Below are positions 25,866-36,705 of a DNA stretch of 64,000 nt, piece by piece (position 1 is the first letter of the stretch; each line of letters begins with the position of its first letter). This DNA is from Pseudovibrio exalbescens DSM 16456 (GTDB lineage: Bacteria > Pseudomonadota > Alphaproteobacteria > Rhizobiales > Stappiaceae), in assembly GCF_000422785.1 (NCBI RefSeq), contig NZ_KE383920.1, positions 1-64,000 of the forward strand, written 5' to 3'. Below the pieces are notes generated by a model. It had not been told where the DNA came from. It saw only the letters and a list, made by a program, of their open reading frames with translations, and did no database searches. Both the position numbers and the translations under genes were made by a program.

Positions 25866-27029
25866 ATGCAAGATACCCTCGCGAACACAAAAGCAATCCT
25901 CTCTCAGTTGATTGCCTTTCCAACGATCTCGGGCGAGTCGAATCTTGACCTGATCGCGGCCATTCTGGCGTATCTGGAGGCCCATGGCATTGAGGCCTCC
26001 GTGACCTATGACGAGACGGGTGAACGCGCCAATCTGTATGCCACCATCGGCCCTGAAGTTGATGGTGGCATCGTGCTCAACGGCCATACGGATGTGGTGC
26101 CTACAACCGGTCAGATCTGGAGTAGCGATCCCTTTACGATGGAGGAGCGGGACGGCAAGTTGTTCGGCCGCGGTGCCGTGGACATGAAGGGGTTCATCGC
26201 CTGCATGTTGGCCATGGTACCAGAGTTTCAGAGGGCGGAATTGAAACGCCCTATTCATCTATCCGTTTGTTTTGACGAAGAAATCGGCGGATTCGGTGCG
26301 CCTGTTCTGGCGCGAGATATTGAATCCAAGCCGATGCGTCCAGCCGCAGCGATCGTTGGGGAGCCCACGTTGATGCGTCTGGTTACCGGGCACAAGGCGG
26401 GTTTCGAACTGCGCACCGAGATTGTCGGTCTGGAGGTGCATGGTTCCGATCCGATCAAGGGTGTGAACGCTATCGACTATGCGGTGCGCTATATCGGCAA
26501 GATTCATGAGGTCGCTCGGCGTCTGCGGGAAGAGGAAGCGCAGGATGACAAGTTCACACCCTCCTTCTCAACTCTCAATGTCGGGCGCATCGAGGGCGGG
26601 GCCGCGCGCAACATCACAGCAGGCTTTTGTTCCTTTGATTGGGAGTTACGCCCTATTCCGGCTGCAGATGGCTATGCCATTCTGGATGAGATCAGCCGGT
26701 TTGGTGAAGAGGTGTTGCTACCGGAAATGCGCGAGATGACGGAAAATGCGGAAATCCGGACGATTGTGGAGGCCGACGTGCCCCCGTTGCTGGCAGATGA
26801 AAAAAGTGAAGCGATGCACTTGATCCGCGCCCTGACCGGATCAAATACCAGCGAGTTTGTGTCGTTTGGGACGGACGCGGGCCACTTTCAGAAGATTGGC
26901 ATTCCCACGGTGGTTTATGGACCGGGAAGCATCTATCAGGCTCATAAACCCGATGAATTCATTGCGGTTTCCGAAATTGAACGGTGTCTTGCATTCCTGC
27001 AAAATGTCGCTCACCATCAGTCATTCTGA
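25866..27029 (+). CDS. ArgE-like M20 deacetylase, probable N-acetyl-diaminobutyrate deacetylase
   Basis: A 387-residue acetylornithine-deacetylase-like enzyme: VLNGHTDVVPTTG near residue 72 (His and bridging context), GRGAVDMKGF (bridging Asp), CFDEEIGGFGAP (Glu-Glu), and the C-terminal FGTDAGHFQKIGIPTVVYGPG (His ligand). In this operon it should remove acetate from N-alpha-acetyl-L-2,4-diaminobutyrate, the DoeB step, although many clusters use an aspartoacylase-like DoeB. Start at 25866 is preferred to a GTG at 25854, which lies in the likely ribosome-binding stretch. Confidence 0.85.
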   Translation: MQDTLANTKAILSQLIAFPTISGESNLDLIAAILAYLEAHGIEASVTYDETGERANLYATIGPEVDGGIVLNGHTDVVPTTGQIWSSDPFTMEERDGKLFGRGAVDMKGFIACMLAMVPEFQRAELKRPIHLSVCFDEEIGGFGAPVLARDIESKPMRPAAAIVGEPTLMRLVTGHKAGFELRTEIVGLEVHGSDPIKGVNAIDYAVRYIGKIHEVARRLREEEAQDDKFTPSFSTLNVGRIEGGAARNITAGFCSFDWELRPIPAADGYAILDEISRFGEEVLLPEMREMTENAEIRTIVEADVPPLLADEKSEAMHLIRALTGSNTSEFVSFGTDAGHFQKIGIPTVVYGPGSIYQAHKPDEFIAVSEIERCLAFLQNVAHHQSF

Positions 27030-27041
27030 CGGGGAAGGCGG

Positions 27042-27542
27042 ATGGTGAAAACGCGCATCAAACTTGATGACAGAGATTGGGAGATCCTGAAAATCCTTCA
27101 GGAAGAAGGCCGGATCACCAAGGCAGCGTTGGCGGAACGAGTCAATCTTTCGCCTGCGCCGTGCTGGGAACGGCTGAAGCGGCTGGAGCAGGCCGGATTT
27201 ATTGAACGCTATGAAGCACGCTTATCCCTCAAGGCCTTCACGCCGCTTACATTCGTGTTGGTGGAAGTGGAACTGGACAGTCACCGCACACAAGACTTCG
27301 AGCGTTTTGAAAACGCAGTCCAGCTGTATCCCGAAATCATGGAATGCTGGGCAGTCGGTGGTGGAATTGACTATATTTTAAAGGTAGTTAGCCGTGATGT
27401 TGATAGCTATCAACGCTTCATTGACGAACTGCTGGATGCCAACATCGGCCTGCGTCGTTACTACACCTATGTGGTAACCAAGGCTGTCAAAAGTCAAACC
27501 GCTCTGCCGCTGGACCGTCTTTATCCCACAGTGCCCCAATAA
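27042..27542 (+). CDS. asnC: Lrp/AsnC-family regulator of the ectoine operon (AsnC/DoeX)
   Basis: A 166-residue feast-famine regulator: HTH at about 8-65 (LKILQEEGRITKAALAERVN, PCWERLKRLEQAGFIE) and a C-terminal RAM ligand-binding domain. In ectoine gene clusters an AsnC-type protein is thought to activate the operon in response to diaminobutyrate derivatives. It lies 12 bp after the deacetylase gene; a 119-bp gap follows before ssd. Confidence 0.9.
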   Translation: MVKTRIKLDDRDWEILKILQEEGRITKAALAERVNLSPAPCWERLKRLEQAGFIERYEARLSLKAFTPLTFVLVEVELDSHRTQDFERFENAVQLYPEIMECWAVGGGIDYILKVVSRDVDSYQRFIDELLDANIGLRRYYTYVVTKAVKSQTALPLDRLYPTVPQ

Positions 27543-27661
27543 TTCTTCTCGTCAGTTGCGGTCGAAACGAAGAAACGCCTGCGCATTCCTTCCAACTCAG
27601 ATGCACCTTCTACGTAGAATCCATCAGGATGCTCCAATGGCTTTCAGAGGAGGGTTAGTTG

Positions 27662-29149
27662 ATGAGCATGACGTTGGAGCGACCGCGCAGTGCAGCGCTC
27701 GAGAAGTTGTCCGACCCAAAACTCTTCAAGGAATTCAGTTATATAAACGGTGAATGGTGCGCGGCGGATACCGGAGAGAGCTTGGCAGTGACCGATCCGG
27801 GCTCCGGGGATTTCATCGGCACGGTGCCGGCGCTGGGCACATCAGAAAGCAACCGAGCCATTGAGGCTGCAGACGCTGCATTTACCGAGTGGAGCGATAG
27901 GCTGCCTCAGGATCGGGCTGCGTTATTGCGTCGTTGGTTTGAACAAATTTGCATAAATCGCGAAGATTTGGCGTTACTCATGACCCTGGAACAGGGCAAA
28001 CCCTTGTCAGAGGCACGCGGCGAAATTGACTACGCTGCCGAGTTTGTCGAATTTTACAGCGAAGAAGCAAAACGCCCCAACATCGAGGGGATAACTTCCC
28101 ACTTGCCGGATGGTGAAGTGGAAGTTTGGCGCGAGCCGCTGGGTGTCGTGGCACTTGTAACGCCATGGAACTTTCCCAGCGCCATGATCACGCGCAAGGC
28201 GGCAGCAGCTCTAGCCGCTGGATGTACTTGCGTCATACATCCGTCAAAAGAGACACCCTTTTCTGCGACCGCGCTGGCCGAGTTGGCTGAGCGCGCTGGA
28301 ATACCCGCCGGCGTTATCAATGTGGTCACCGGCGAACCAGCCGCCGTAGTGGAGCCTTGGACCCAGGACACCCGTGTGCGCGGCTTGTCTTTCACCGGGT
28401 CTACGCAAGTGGGACGGCTGCTTTATACCCAATGTGCTCCGACGATCAAACGGCTGGTGCTGGAGTTGGGCGGACATGCGCCTTTCATCGTTTATGCTGA
28501 TGCGGATCTGGATCATGCGGTCAACAGTGCCATTGCGGCGAAGTTTGCAACGTCGGGGCAAGACTGTTTGGCGGCCAATCGGATTTTTATTGAACGTCCG
28601 ATCTATGAAGCCTTTGCCGAACGCTTTGTGGCCGCGACCCGGCGATTGACCGTTGATCACGGTTTGGAAGACCCGGATATCGGGCCGCTGATGAACGCGG
28701 CTGCCGTGGCCAAACAGGAAGACCACGTGCGTGACGCGCTGGAAAAAGGGGCCAAGCTTTTGTGCGGTGGCGCGAGAAGCGATCTGGGACCGTTGTTTTT
28801 TCAGCCTACCGTACTCGGCGACACACCCGCTCATGCCCGGATTTATCAGGAAGAAACCTTTGGCCCAGTGGCCGCGTTGTCGGCGTTCGACAGCGAAGAG
28901 GATGTGATCGCGCGTGCAAACGACAGCGAGTACGGCCTGGTGGCCTATCTGCATACGTTGAATGCACGGCGCATCTATCGGGCAACCCGGCAGTTGGACT
29001 ATGGCATGGTGGCTGTCAATCGCACCAAGGTTACCGGTGCGCCAATTCCCTTCGGTGGCATGAAGCAATCGGGTATCGGCCGAGAAGGCGCACGCCAGGG
29101 CATGGAGGCCTTTACCGAAATAAAATACGTCTGCCGCGACTACCGATAA
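27662..29149 (+). CDS. ssd: Succinate-semialdehyde-dehydrogenase-like ALDH, probable aspartate-semialdehyde dehydrogenase (Ssd/DoeC)
   Basis: A 495-residue ALDH with VTPWNFPSAMITRKAAAALA, FTGSTQVGRLL, LELGGHAPF (general base Glu) and the catalytic SGQDCLAANR. Sequence resembles GabD-type enzymes. In the ectoine route the DoeC/Ssd protein oxidises aspartate beta-semialdehyde to aspartate. The ATG at 27662 follows GGAGGG; the TTG one codon earlier is an unlikely start. Confidence 0.9.
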   Translation: MSMTLERPRSAALEKLSDPKLFKEFSYINGEWCAADTGESLAVTDPGSGDFIGTVPALGTSESNRAIEAADAAFTEWSDRLPQDRAALLRRWFEQICINREDLALLMTLEQGKPLSEARGEIDYAAEFVEFYSEEAKRPNIEGITSHLPDGEVEVWREPLGVVALVTPWNFPSAMITRKAAAALAAGCTCVIHPSKETPFSATALAELAERAGIPAGVINVVTGEPAAVVEPWTQDTRVRGLSFTGSTQVGRLLYTQCAPTIKRLVLELGGHAPFIVYADADLDHAVNSAIAAKFATSGQDCLAANRIFIERPIYEAFAERFVAATRRLTVDHGLEDPDIGPLMNAAAVAKQEDHVRDALEKGAKLLCGGARSDLGPLFFQPTVLGDTPAHARIYQEETFGPVAALSAFDSEEDVIARANDSEYGLVAYLHTLNARRIYRATRQLDYGMVAVNRTKVTGAPIPFGGMKQSGIGREGARQGMEAFTEIKYVCRDYR

Positions 29150-29190
29150 TTTCCTTTTTCTGAACCCATTGAAAACCAGAGGCTTTTACA

Positions 29191-30573
29191 ATGTTGAGAA
29201 ACGACCAGCTTGCGGAATGGGACCGCGAAAACTTCTTTCATCCCTCCACTCATTTGGCCCAGTTTGCCCGTGGTGAGCAGTGCAACCGGGTCATTCGTGG
29301 AGGGGAAGGGGTCTATATTGAAGACCGGGATGGCACACGCATGCTGGATGCGTTCGCCGGCCTTTATTGCGTGAACATCGGTTACGGCCGCCAGGAGGTG
29401 GCGGAGGCCATTGCAGAGCAAGCCAGAGAACTGGCCTACTACCACGCGTATGTGGGGCACAGTACGGAGGCTTCGATTACTCTGTCGAAAATGATCTTGG
29501 ATCGGGCGCCTGCCAATATGTCCAAGGTCTACTTCGGTTTGTCCGGATCCGATGCCAATGAAACCAACATCAAACTGGTTTGGTACTACAACAACGTTTT
29601 GGGTCGTCCTGAAAAGAAGAAGATCATCTCCCGGTGGCGAGGCTATCATGGTTCAGGTTTGATGACCGGTTCCCTGACCGGGCTGGAGCTGTTTCACAAG
29701 AAGTTCGATTTGCCATTGGAGCAAGTCATTCACACGGATGCACCCTATTACTTCCGCCGTCAGAACCTTGAGCAAACCGAAGCCCAGTTTGTCGAAAGCT
29801 GTGTTGCCAGCCTTGAAGAGCTGATCGAGCAGGAAGGCGCCGATACCATCGCCGCTTTCATTGGCGAGCCCGTACTTGGGACAGGCGGCATTGTTCCACC
29901 GCCAACTGGCTACTGGGAAGCCATTCAGGCCGTGCTGAAAAAACACGACATTCTGTTGATTGCAGACGAGGTTGTTACTGGTTTTGGCCGCCTGGGGTCC
30001 ATGTTCGGATCTGACCACTACGGCATTGAGCCGGATATCATCACCATTGCAAAGGGGCTGACATCTGCATATGCGCCGCTGTCCGGTTCCATTGTGTCCA
30101 AGAATGTCTGGAAGGTACTGGAACTGGGAACAGACGAGTTCGGCCCTATCGGTCATGGCTGGACGTATTCCGCCCATCCCATTGGCGCGGCTGCGGGCGT
30201 GGCAAACTTGCGTTTGATCGATCAATTTGATCTGGTGACCAACGCCAAGGACACGGGTGCTTATTTCAATGCGACATTGAAGGAGGCACTTTCCGATCTG
30301 CCGATCGTGGGTGATGTGCGCGGGGAAGGGATTCTGGCCGCTGTGGAGTTTGTTCGTGACAAGGATACCCGTCAGTTCTTTGATGCATCGGAGAAGGTCG
30401 GGCCGCAAATCGCCGCTGCCTTGCTGCAACGCTCAAAGGTGATTGGACGTGCCATGCCGCAGGGCGACATTCTGGGCTTTGCTCCGCCGCTTTGCCTGAG
30501 CCGACAGGAAGCCGATCTGATCGTGGGAGCCGCACGAGATGCGATTTCGGATGTGGCCGAAAACCTGCTGTAA
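29191..30573 (+). CDS. atf: Class III aminotransferase, probable diaminobutyrate transaminase (Atf/DoeD)
   Basis: A 460-residue omega-aminotransferase with the PLP lysine at Lys288 (ITIAKGLTSAYAPLS), DEVVTGFGRLGSMFG before it, and the SGSDANETNIKL stretch near 113. It would move the gamma-amino group of L-2,4-diaminobutyrate to an oxoacid, giving aspartate semialdehyde for Ssd. It is the last gene of the ectoine operon, 41 bp after ssd. Confidence 0.9.
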   Translation: MLRNDQLAEWDRENFFHPSTHLAQFARGEQCNRVIRGGEGVYIEDRDGTRMLDAFAGLYCVNIGYGRQEVAEAIAEQARELAYYHAYVGHSTEASITLSKMILDRAPANMSKVYFGLSGSDANETNIKLVWYYNNVLGRPEKKKIISRWRGYHGSGLMTGSLTGLELFHKKFDLPLEQVIHTDAPYYFRRQNLEQTEAQFVESCVASLEELIEQEGADTIAAFIGEPVLGTGGIVPPPTGYWEAIQAVLKKHDILLIADEVVTGFGRLGSMFGSDHYGIEPDIITIAKGLTSAYAPLSGSIVSKNVWKVLELGTDEFGPIGHGWTYSAHPIGAAAGVANLRLIDQFDLVTNAKDTGAYFNATLKEALSDLPIVGDVRGEGILAAVEFVRDKDTRQFFDASEKVGPQIAAALLQRSKVIGRAMPQGDILGFAPPLCLSRQEADLIVGAARDAISDVAENLL

Positions 30574-30600
30574 CAGTTGTCTGGCTTCGGTGGTCCAGGA

Positions 30601-30626
30601 GGGCGTGTGGAAATGGCCGCACGCCC
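30601..30626 (+). terminator. Hairpin after the ectoine operon
   Basis: GGGCGTGTGG (30601-30610) pairs with CCGCACGCCC (30617-30626) with one G-T wobble and loop AAATGG. Only CTTGG follows, not a T-run, so it would be a weak or factor-assisted terminator separating the aminotransferase gene from the glycosidase gene. Confidence 0.45.
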
Positions 30627-30744
30627 CTTGGTTGGCCGGTAGCATGGACCTGGCGAGGGTTCACGGTGTCATCCGCCTTCATCTGCTTGCGAATATTGTG
30701 TAGGGTCAGCGCCCGCGAGATGAAAACGCTCACATTGAGCCTGA

Positions 30745-33062
<2,318 letters not shown>

Positions 33063-33358
33063 CGGCGAAACCTGCTGGAAGGAAAGCTGATTACGCGGGC
33101 GATTTGCATCACCAAGGCTTGTCATGTCCCCCCAGTTGTGGTGAACTCTTGTCCGCGTGAAATGGCCCATTTGAAATAGGGAGACAGCGTCCTGAAATGA
33201 CAGCGCAGGTGGCGCTTTTCTGGTCCGCTCCTTCCAGTTTCATGGGCGCACATCCACGCTGATCTCTGTGACGTTTCGAGGGGTCTGTGCCCTTTGAAAC
33301 AACGCAGTACGGCGCTTACGTTCACCGACACGCGGGCATGAAATTGGCTCGCACGATA

Positions 33359-33377
33359 CTGCGACAACATGTCGCAG
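33359..33377. promoter_or_regulatory. Perfect 8-3-8 inverted repeat upstream of the aldolase gene
   Basis: CTGCGACA-ACA-TGTCGCAG is a perfect dyad about 130 bp before the aldolase start codon. No T-run follows, so a protein-binding site is more likely than a terminator. Confidence 0.5.
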
Positions 33378-33427
33378 GTAATCCGCGCGTAAATAGCGCT
33401 TTATACGTGTCTGTGCATAGGTTGTGG

Positions 33428-33439
33428 CGATTTAAATCG
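33428..33439. promoter_or_regulatory. CGATTTAAATCG palindrome upstream of the aldolase gene
   Basis: A perfect 12-bp palindrome 67 bp before the aldolase start, followed by the related GGTTTAAAT. It has the form of a LacI- or RpiR-type operator and lies in the expected promoter zone. Confidence 0.5.
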
Positions 33440-33506
33440 GTTTAAATTGTACCCGTCAAAGCTCTGAATCACCCATAACTGACCAAAAGGTCTATAGGAG
33501 GACTAA

Positions 33507-34574
33507 ATGGGAAAGTTGCAGCCAGGCGTCGTTTATGGCGACGATTATAAGAAACTGGTCGATGCGTGTCGTGAAGAGGGCTATGCCCTGCCGGCCGTAA
33601 ATATTGTTGGCACCAACTCCCTGAATGCGGTCCTTGAGGCAGCAGCAAAAAACAAGTCTGACGTGATCATCCAGCTCTCCAACGGCGGCGCACAGTTCTT
33701 CGCTGGCCAGGGCATGGAAGATGACTTCAAGGCGCGCGTGCTTGGCGCAGTTTCCGCAGCGCAGCATGTTCACCTTCTTGCCAAGCATTATGGCGTGTGT
33801 GTCGTACTCCACACCGACCACGCCAACCGCAAGTTCCTGCCATGGCTGGAGGCGCTGGTAGATGAAGGTGAGGCCTATTACAAGCAGCATGGCAAACCGC
33901 TGTTCACATCCCACATGCTTGACCTTTCCGAAGAGAGCCTGGAAGAAAACCTGGCCGAAAGTGAACGTCTGCTCAAGCGTATGGCTCCGCTGGAAATGAG
34001 TCTGGAAATTGAACTGGGCTGCACCGGCGGGGAAGAAGACGGCGTTGGTTCCGATGAGGACATCGGCGCGGACAATCCAAAGCTTTACACTCAGCCCGAA
34101 GATGTGTTGCAGGCCTATGATCGCCTGTCACCGCTTGGCCATTTCTCTGTTGCTGCCTCGTTCGGCAACGTGCACGGCGTCTACAAGCCGGGCAATGTGA
34201 AGCTGCGTCCTGAAATCCTGCGTGAAAGCCAAAAGCTGGTTCAGGAAACACATTCGCTGGAGAAGAACCCGCTGCCGCTCGTGTTCCACGGCGGATCCGG
34301 TTCTGAAAAGGCCAAGATCACAGAAAGCCTGGGGTATGGCGTGTTCAAGATGAACATTGATACCGACACCCAGTTCGCTTTCTCTAAGCCGATCGGCGAA
34401 TACGTTGAGGCAAATCCGAAGGCGTTCAAGTATCAGGTGGATCCGGAAGACGGCTCGCCCTACAAGAAGCTCTACGATCCGCGCAAAGTGCTGCGTGCCG
34501 GTGAGTTGGGCATTGTCGAGCGTCTGACCGAGGCCTTCAAGGACCTTGGAAGCACCGGCAAGTCACTGGCCTAA
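33507..34574 (+). CDS. Class II fructose-bisphosphate aldolase (FbaA type)
   Basis: A 355-residue zinc aldolase of the longer, E. coli FbaA-like class IIA. Visible: YALPAVNIVGTNSLNAVLEA, the zinc and substrate motif LHTDHANRKFLPWL near residue 97, GGEEDGV near 178, NVHGVYKPG near 227, and LVFHGGSGSEKAKI near 258. It cleaves or condenses ketose 1,6-bisphosphate. A PfkB kinase gene follows on the same strand after a weak hairpin, so the two may form a sugar-phosphate module. A strong AGGAGG site precedes the start. Confidence 0.93.
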   Translation: MGKLQPGVVYGDDYKKLVDACREEGYALPAVNIVGTNSLNAVLEAAAKNKSDVIIQLSNGGAQFFAGQGMEDDFKARVLGAVSAAQHVHLLAKHYGVCVVLHTDHANRKFLPWLEALVDEGEAYYKQHGKPLFTSHMLDLSEESLEENLAESERLLKRMAPLEMSLEIELGCTGGEEDGVGSDEDIGADNPKLYTQPEDVLQAYDRLSPLGHFSVAASFGNVHGVYKPGNVKLRPEILRESQKLVQETHSLEKNPLPLVFHGGSGSEKAKITESLGYGVFKMNIDTDTQFAFSKPIGEYVEANPKAFKYQVDPEDGSPYKKLYDPRKVLRAGELGIVERLTEAFKDLGSTGKSLA

Positions 34575-34589
34575 TCGTGAAACAAAACG

Positions 34590-34624
34590 GAGGGTGGTCC
34601 GAAACCGGGCCACTCTCTTCTTTC
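34590..34624 (+). terminator. Weak terminator after the aldolase gene
   Basis: GAGGGTGGTC and GGCCACTCTC form a ten-pair stem with two G-T wobbles, followed by TTCTTT. It probably reduces read-through from the aldolase gene to the kinase gene. Confidence 0.5.
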
Positions 34625-34741
34625 ATTCCCAGTAAGCTTGGGCAAGGTTGTGTGTGAGGCATCGGATACGTTGCGAGCACTTTGCCCTTGCAGTACGCTC
34701 CAGGCCTGCCTCCTGGAATTGCGGACCATTTGGAGACCGTT

Positions 34742-35635
34742 ATGAAAGCACTTTTTATAGGCCAGTCCTACATCGACGTCACATTTATCGCCGACTCCAT
34801 GCCGACCGGTGATGAGAAGACGATTGCGAATGATTACGCTGTCGCCTTCGGCGGTAACGCGGTGACGGCGGCCTTCGTATGCGCCAAGCTCGGCATCGCG
34901 CCGGATCTTTTGTGTTCCATGGCCGATGACTGGCTGGCACGTATGTTCCGCGATATGGCGGCGAAGTACCAGATCCCGATCCACAGCTGCAAGGTGGCTG
35001 AAAGCTCGCTGTCTTTCATCATGCCGAAGGACGGCAAGCGTGCGATCGTTCGTTGTCGTGACAACGATTTTCTGCACCCGTTCCCGAACCTGAATCTGGC
35101 CGGGTGCCGCGCATTGCACGTGGATGGGCACATTCCGGAAGCTGCACTGCATTATGCCAAGCAATGTCGCAAATACGGTATTCTGACCTCTCTGGACGGC
35201 GGTGCCGTGCGCGAGAACACGGAAGAGCTGTTGGGTTACATTGATGTGGCCGTTGTCTCTGAACTGTTCTGCGAACAGCTCGGCAAGTCCGTTGAAGAAA
35301 CGCTGGAATACCTGCGCACGCGCGGTGTGAAGGTGGGAGCGGTTACTCTGGGCGAGCGCGGCATGCACTGGTTCGAGAACAACGGTCCGATCCGTCATCT
35401 GCCGTCCTTGAAGGTGCCCAAAGATCGCATCGTGGATACCAACGGTGCAGGTGATACCTTCCACGGCGCTTATGTTTATGCCTACCTCGCCAATCCGGAA
35501 GGCAAGTGGGAAGACCACTTCAAGCTGGCCCGTGCAGCATCTGCCCACGCAATCCAGCATCTGGGTAACGAGGCATCGCTGCCGACCCTGGCGGACATTG
35601 AAGATGTGAAGCAGGAGTTTCCGGCAGGGACCTGA
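34742..35635 (+). CDS. PfkB-family sugar kinase
   Basis: A 297-residue ribokinase-family kinase. The catalytic base is Asp238 in TNGAGDTFHGAY; GGNAVTAAFVCAKLG near residue 36 and VTLGERGMHWF near 200 are family landmarks. Start at 34742 follows TGGAGA; an in-frame TTG at 34682 would add an unrelated 20 residues. It may make the sugar phosphate used by the neighbouring aldolase, but the sugar is not readable. A bidirectional terminator follows. Confidence 0.88.
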   Translation: MKALFIGQSYIDVTFIADSMPTGDEKTIANDYAVAFGGNAVTAAFVCAKLGIAPDLLCSMADDWLARMFRDMAAKYQIPIHSCKVAESSLSFIMPKDGKRAIVRCRDNDFLHPFPNLNLAGCRALHVDGHIPEAALHYAKQCRKYGILTSLDGGAVRENTEELLGYIDVAVVSELFCEQLGKSVEETLEYLRTRGVKVGAVTLGERGMHWFENNGPIRHLPSLKVPKDRIVDTNGAGDTFHGAYVYAYLANPEGKWEDHFKLARAASAHAIQHLGNEASLPTLADIEDVKQEFPAGT

Positions 35636-35655
35636 TCCTTCGTCTTCCGATCTTG

Positions 35656-35683
35656 AAAAAGCCGCCGCTTCGGCGGCTTTTTT
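35656..35683. terminator. Bidirectional terminator between the PfkB gene and the LysR gene
   Basis: GCCGCCG-CTT-CGGCGGC (35661-35677) is flanked by AAAAA on the left and TTTTTT on the right, so it can end transcription from both the rightward kinase gene and the leftward LysR gene. Confidence 0.92.
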
Positions 35684-35720
35684 ATTGGCATTTCTTACCT
35701 TGGCTCTATTGGGAGGCATC

Positions 35721-36599
35721 TTACACTTGCGGCGAGTCGAGCAGCGGGCGCAGCAAAGGGTTGGGGAAGCGCCGCGATATGGTGACCGCGTAAAAGGTTT
35801 CGACAATGCCTGTGAGGTTCGCTGCCTCCATCAACCGGCCGGAGGCCAACTCGTCCTTCACAACAATGGGCGGCACAACGGCAAGCCCCACATTCTCGCG
35901 AGCCAAGAGCCGGATCATGGCCATGTCGTCCACCTCTGCGGCAATCTTTGGACGCACACCCAACCGATCCGCGAGGGCATCGAACCCCGCGCGCATCGTG
36001 CTGCCCAGCGGTGGCAAGATCACGGGGTGATCGCGCAGCAAGCCAGCAATGGAGAGCTTGCCTTCCACCCGTTCCGGCATGCCGATGAGGCTCGCCTCCT
36101 GCTGGGCGATCTTGTGGGTAATCCACGGTGTTGCGCCATCATGGGTCGGGGCGAGATTCACAAGGGCCACGTCAAGGTGCAGCGCTTCCAGCTCTTTCAA
36201 CAAATCGGCAAAGCTGCCGGAGGACAGGATCACTTCAACATCAGGACGGGTGAGAACCGGGCGCAGGAAACCCACCTGAAAGTTGCGCGACAACGTCGCA
36301 AGCGCGCCCACACGCAGCACTTGCCGTGCGGTGCCGGTTTCTCGCAGTGTGCCCAGAAGCTCTTCGCCGGCACTGAAAATCGCATCTGCATGATCCAGAG
36401 CGATCCGGCCCGCTTCGGTCAGGCGCAATTGTTTTCCACGGCGTTCAAAGAGCTTGTGGCCAAGCTGTTGTTCCAGTTTCTGGATTTGAGTGGACAGCGC
36501 GGACTGCGAAACATTCAGGTTTTCTGCGGTGCGCGTCAGGTTGCCCTCGTGAGCAACCGCCCAGAAATAGCGTAGGTGATTGTAATTAAGTGCGGCCAT
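35721..36599 (-). CDS. LysR-family regulator, NhaR-like, of the dab operon
   Basis: A 292-residue LysR protein. MAALNYNHLRYFWAVAHEGN and the HTH segment VSQSALSTQIQKLEQQLGHK resemble NhaR; the effector domain starts near residue 90. Start at 36599 is chosen for GGAGA seven bases upstream; ATGs at 36605 and 36632 are less well placed. It is divergent from dabB with 106 bp between starts, so it likely controls the carbon-uptake genes, perhaps sensing CO2 limitation, sodium or pH (inference). Confidence 0.88.
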   Translation of the reverse strand: MAALNYNHLRYFWAVAHEGNLTRTAENLNVSQSALSTQIQKLEQQLGHKLFERRGKQLRLTEAGRIALDHADAIFSAGEELLGTLRETGTARQVLRVGALATLSRNFQVGFLRPVLTRPDVEVILSSGSFADLLKELEALHLDVALVNLAPTHDGATPWITHKIAQQEASLIGMPERVEGKLSIAGLLRDHPVILPPLGSTMRAGFDALADRLGVRPKIAAEVDDMAMIRLLARENVGLAVVPPIVVKDELASGRLMEAANLTGIVETFYAVTISRRFPNPLLRPLLDSPQV

Positions 36600-36705
36600 T
36601 TTCATTCTCCAAAAAAGAACGATAACCGACATATAATGAATTTTTAAGATCGAACAATCGCTGCTATCTCCGAAACCAACAAAAACACGTCGGAGTAGTT
36701 AACCC

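Larger units (their letters stand above)
33063..33506. other. 444-bp intergenic region upstream of the aldolase gene
   Basis: No convincing gene or RNA was found. It holds two clear inverted repeats near the aldolase gene (33359-33377 and 33428-33439, listed separately) and must contain that gene's promoter. The AGGAGG ribosome site of the aldolase gene lies at its right end. Confidence 0.6.

Noticed and set aside
33063-33506. tRNA or other RNA gene before the aldolase gene
   Set aside because: No cloverleaf, T-loop motif or CCA end could be found on either strand.
34571-35806. 411-codon minus-strand frame over the PfkB gene
   Set aside because: It crosses the bidirectional terminator and is antisense to a kinase with a full catalytic motif.
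35685-36575. 296-codon plus-strand frame over the LysR gene
   Set aside because: Antisense to a canonical LysR protein; the translated sequence is compositionally abnormal.
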